Assembly: GCA_046590705.1 (NCBI GenBank)
Contig: JBKJUK010000205.1
Span: 1-5,446 of the forward strand
DNA from: JBKJUK01 sp046590705
GTDB taxonomy: Bacteria > Acidobacteriota > Thermoanaerobaculia > Gp7-AA8
Reading direction: 5' to 3'
Length of the DNA stretch: 5,446 bases
Position 1 is the first letter of the stretch; the number at the start of each line of letters is the position of its first letter. The notes beneath the pieces are model-generated. The model was given only the letters and a program-made list of their open reading frames with translations. It was not told the origin of the DNA and searched no databases. Made by a program: the position numbers and the translations under genes. Shown here one piece after another: positions 4,984-5,446 of this stretch.

Positions 4984-5328
4984 TCAAGGTTCGCCCGAAG
5001 CGCTCCGCGCCTCGCCGAGGAGAAAGTCACAGGCCCACTCGTTGTAGAACGTCGGGGAGAGTGCGTAGATCCGAATGAACTGATTCGAAGCCTCTTTCCA
5101 GCGCTTCTGCTTCATCAGCGTACGTCCGAGAAAATAATTCGATCGAATCGTTTCAGGAGTCTGTTCGCCCTTGATCGCAATCTCTTCGAAAATACGGGCC
5201 GCTTCGTTCAGATCGCCGGTACGGTAATGACAAAGGCCGCTCGCATACGGCGTTGAAAGCGCACAGTCGGTTGCATTGGCCATGGTGGCGCTGAGGAGCA
5301 GCAGTGCGGCAAGTTTGAGCATCCTCAC
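4984..5328 (-). CDS. Small exported tetratricopeptide-repeat protein
   Basis: This protein of 112-114 residues has a classical signal peptide: a short basic start, a hydrophobic core LAALLLLSATM and a likely cleavage after ANA (A19). Two TPR-like helical hairpins follow, at about residues 28-56 (GDLNEAARIFEEIA) and 61-94 (YFLGRTLMKQKRWKEASNQF), ending soon afterwards. TPRs mediate protein-protein contacts, so a periplasmic adaptor is plausible; no enzymatic motif is seen. The longest frame begins with GTG at 5328. An ATG at 5322 (MLKLAALL) keeps the signal peptide and may be the true start, since neither has a well-placed SD. Cysteines 22, 33 and 100 could form disulfides after export. It ends 21 nt before the regulator gene, suggesting an operon. 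With only two TPRs it is small for the family, but the ORF shows no sign of breakage. Confidence 0.8.
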   Translation of the reverse strand: MRMLKLAALLLLSATMANATDCALSTPYASGLCHYRTGDLNEAARIFEEIAIKGEQTPETIRSNYFLGRTLMKQKRWKEASNQFIRIYALSPTFYNEWACDFLLGEARSASGEP

Positions 5329-5329
5329 G

Positions 5330-5335
5330 ATTATC
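5330..5335 (-). promoter_or_regulatory. Possible -10 element of the TPR-regulator operon
   Basis: On the minus strand GATAAT matches TATAAT at five of six bases. No good -35 is seen at 16-18 bp. If used, transcription would start about 7 bases downstream, at or next to the ATG at 5322, giving a nearly leaderless mRNA. This would explain the lack of an SD. Confidence 0.3.
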
Positions 5336-5355
5336 AGCCAGATCAGGGTCAGAAG

Positions 5356-5404
5356 CAGTAGTTAGTAGCCAGTAGTCAGTAACCAGTAACCAGTAACCAG
5401 TAGG
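5356..5404. repeat. Heptamer tandem repeat, seven units of CAGTARN
   Basis: Seven consecutive 7-bp units are read in phase: CAGTAGT, TAGTAGC, CAGTAGT, CAGTAAC, CAGTAAC, CAGTAAC, CAGTAGG. Three central units are identical and the outer ones decayed, the pattern expected of slippage-driven expansion. The array lies 28 bp upstream of the TPR gene's longest start, in its probable promoter region. Short heptamer arrays of this style are known from intergenic regions of cyanobacteria and other environmental bacteria. Confidence 0.85.
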
Positions 5405-5446
5405 GGGAACGACAGGCGGCGATTTCGTTGGGTTCGCGCTCGGATG

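Overview
The window carries a compact bacterial signalling locus, with every convincing gene on the minus strand (transcription runs from high to low coordinates). Coding regions are fairly GC-rich. The repeat styles resemble interspersed repeats I associate with Acidobacteriota-like and other environmental genomes: a nested palindrome built on 'GTCATTCCGATGAGC ... GAAGAGGAATCTCC', and heptamer CAGTAAC tandems. The taxonomic guess is weak, because no rRNA or marker gene is present.

Layout in transcription order: (1) 5446-5329, a leader with seven heptamer repeats; (2) 5328-4984, a small exported TPR protein; (3) 4962-3427, a GAF-AAA+-Fis regulator of the sigma-54 activator (bEBP) type, 21 nt after the TPR gene and probably cotranscribed with it; (4) 3426-3219, a relatively AT-rich intergenic region holding a good -24/-12 (sigma-54-like) motif; (5) 3218-3051, a 55-codon ORF with a strong Shine-Dalgarno sequence and one likely membrane helix, apparently the first gene of the next operon; (6) 3013-2564, an RsbW/SpoIIAB-type ATPase/kinase; (7) 2567-2217, a STAS anti-anti-sigma protein overlapping it by ATGA; (8) 2121-391, a GAF-GAF-PP2C (RsbU/SpoIIE-type) phosphatase; (9) 390-1, non-coding DNA dominated by a nested inverted repeat of about 220 bp.

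Genes 6-8 form a full partner-switching set: a kinase, its phosphorylatable STAS partner, and a phosphatase that would reset the partner when its GAF sensors fire. No sigma factor or other output gene is present, so the final target is unknown. The most interesting feature is the coupling to the neighbouring regulator. A sigma-54-like promoter precedes the partner-switch operon, the adjacent regulator is of the sigma-54 activator class, and its sensor module ('LEALYDVG' helix plus GAF) resembles one in the phosphatase. Yet the regulator lacks the standard GAFTGA sigma-54 contact loop: it reads GVATGV and loop 1 is one residue shorter. Either a variant loop still works on sigma-54, or the protein has a different mode of action. 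The small membrane ORF at the head of the operon has not been recognised and may be a new component.
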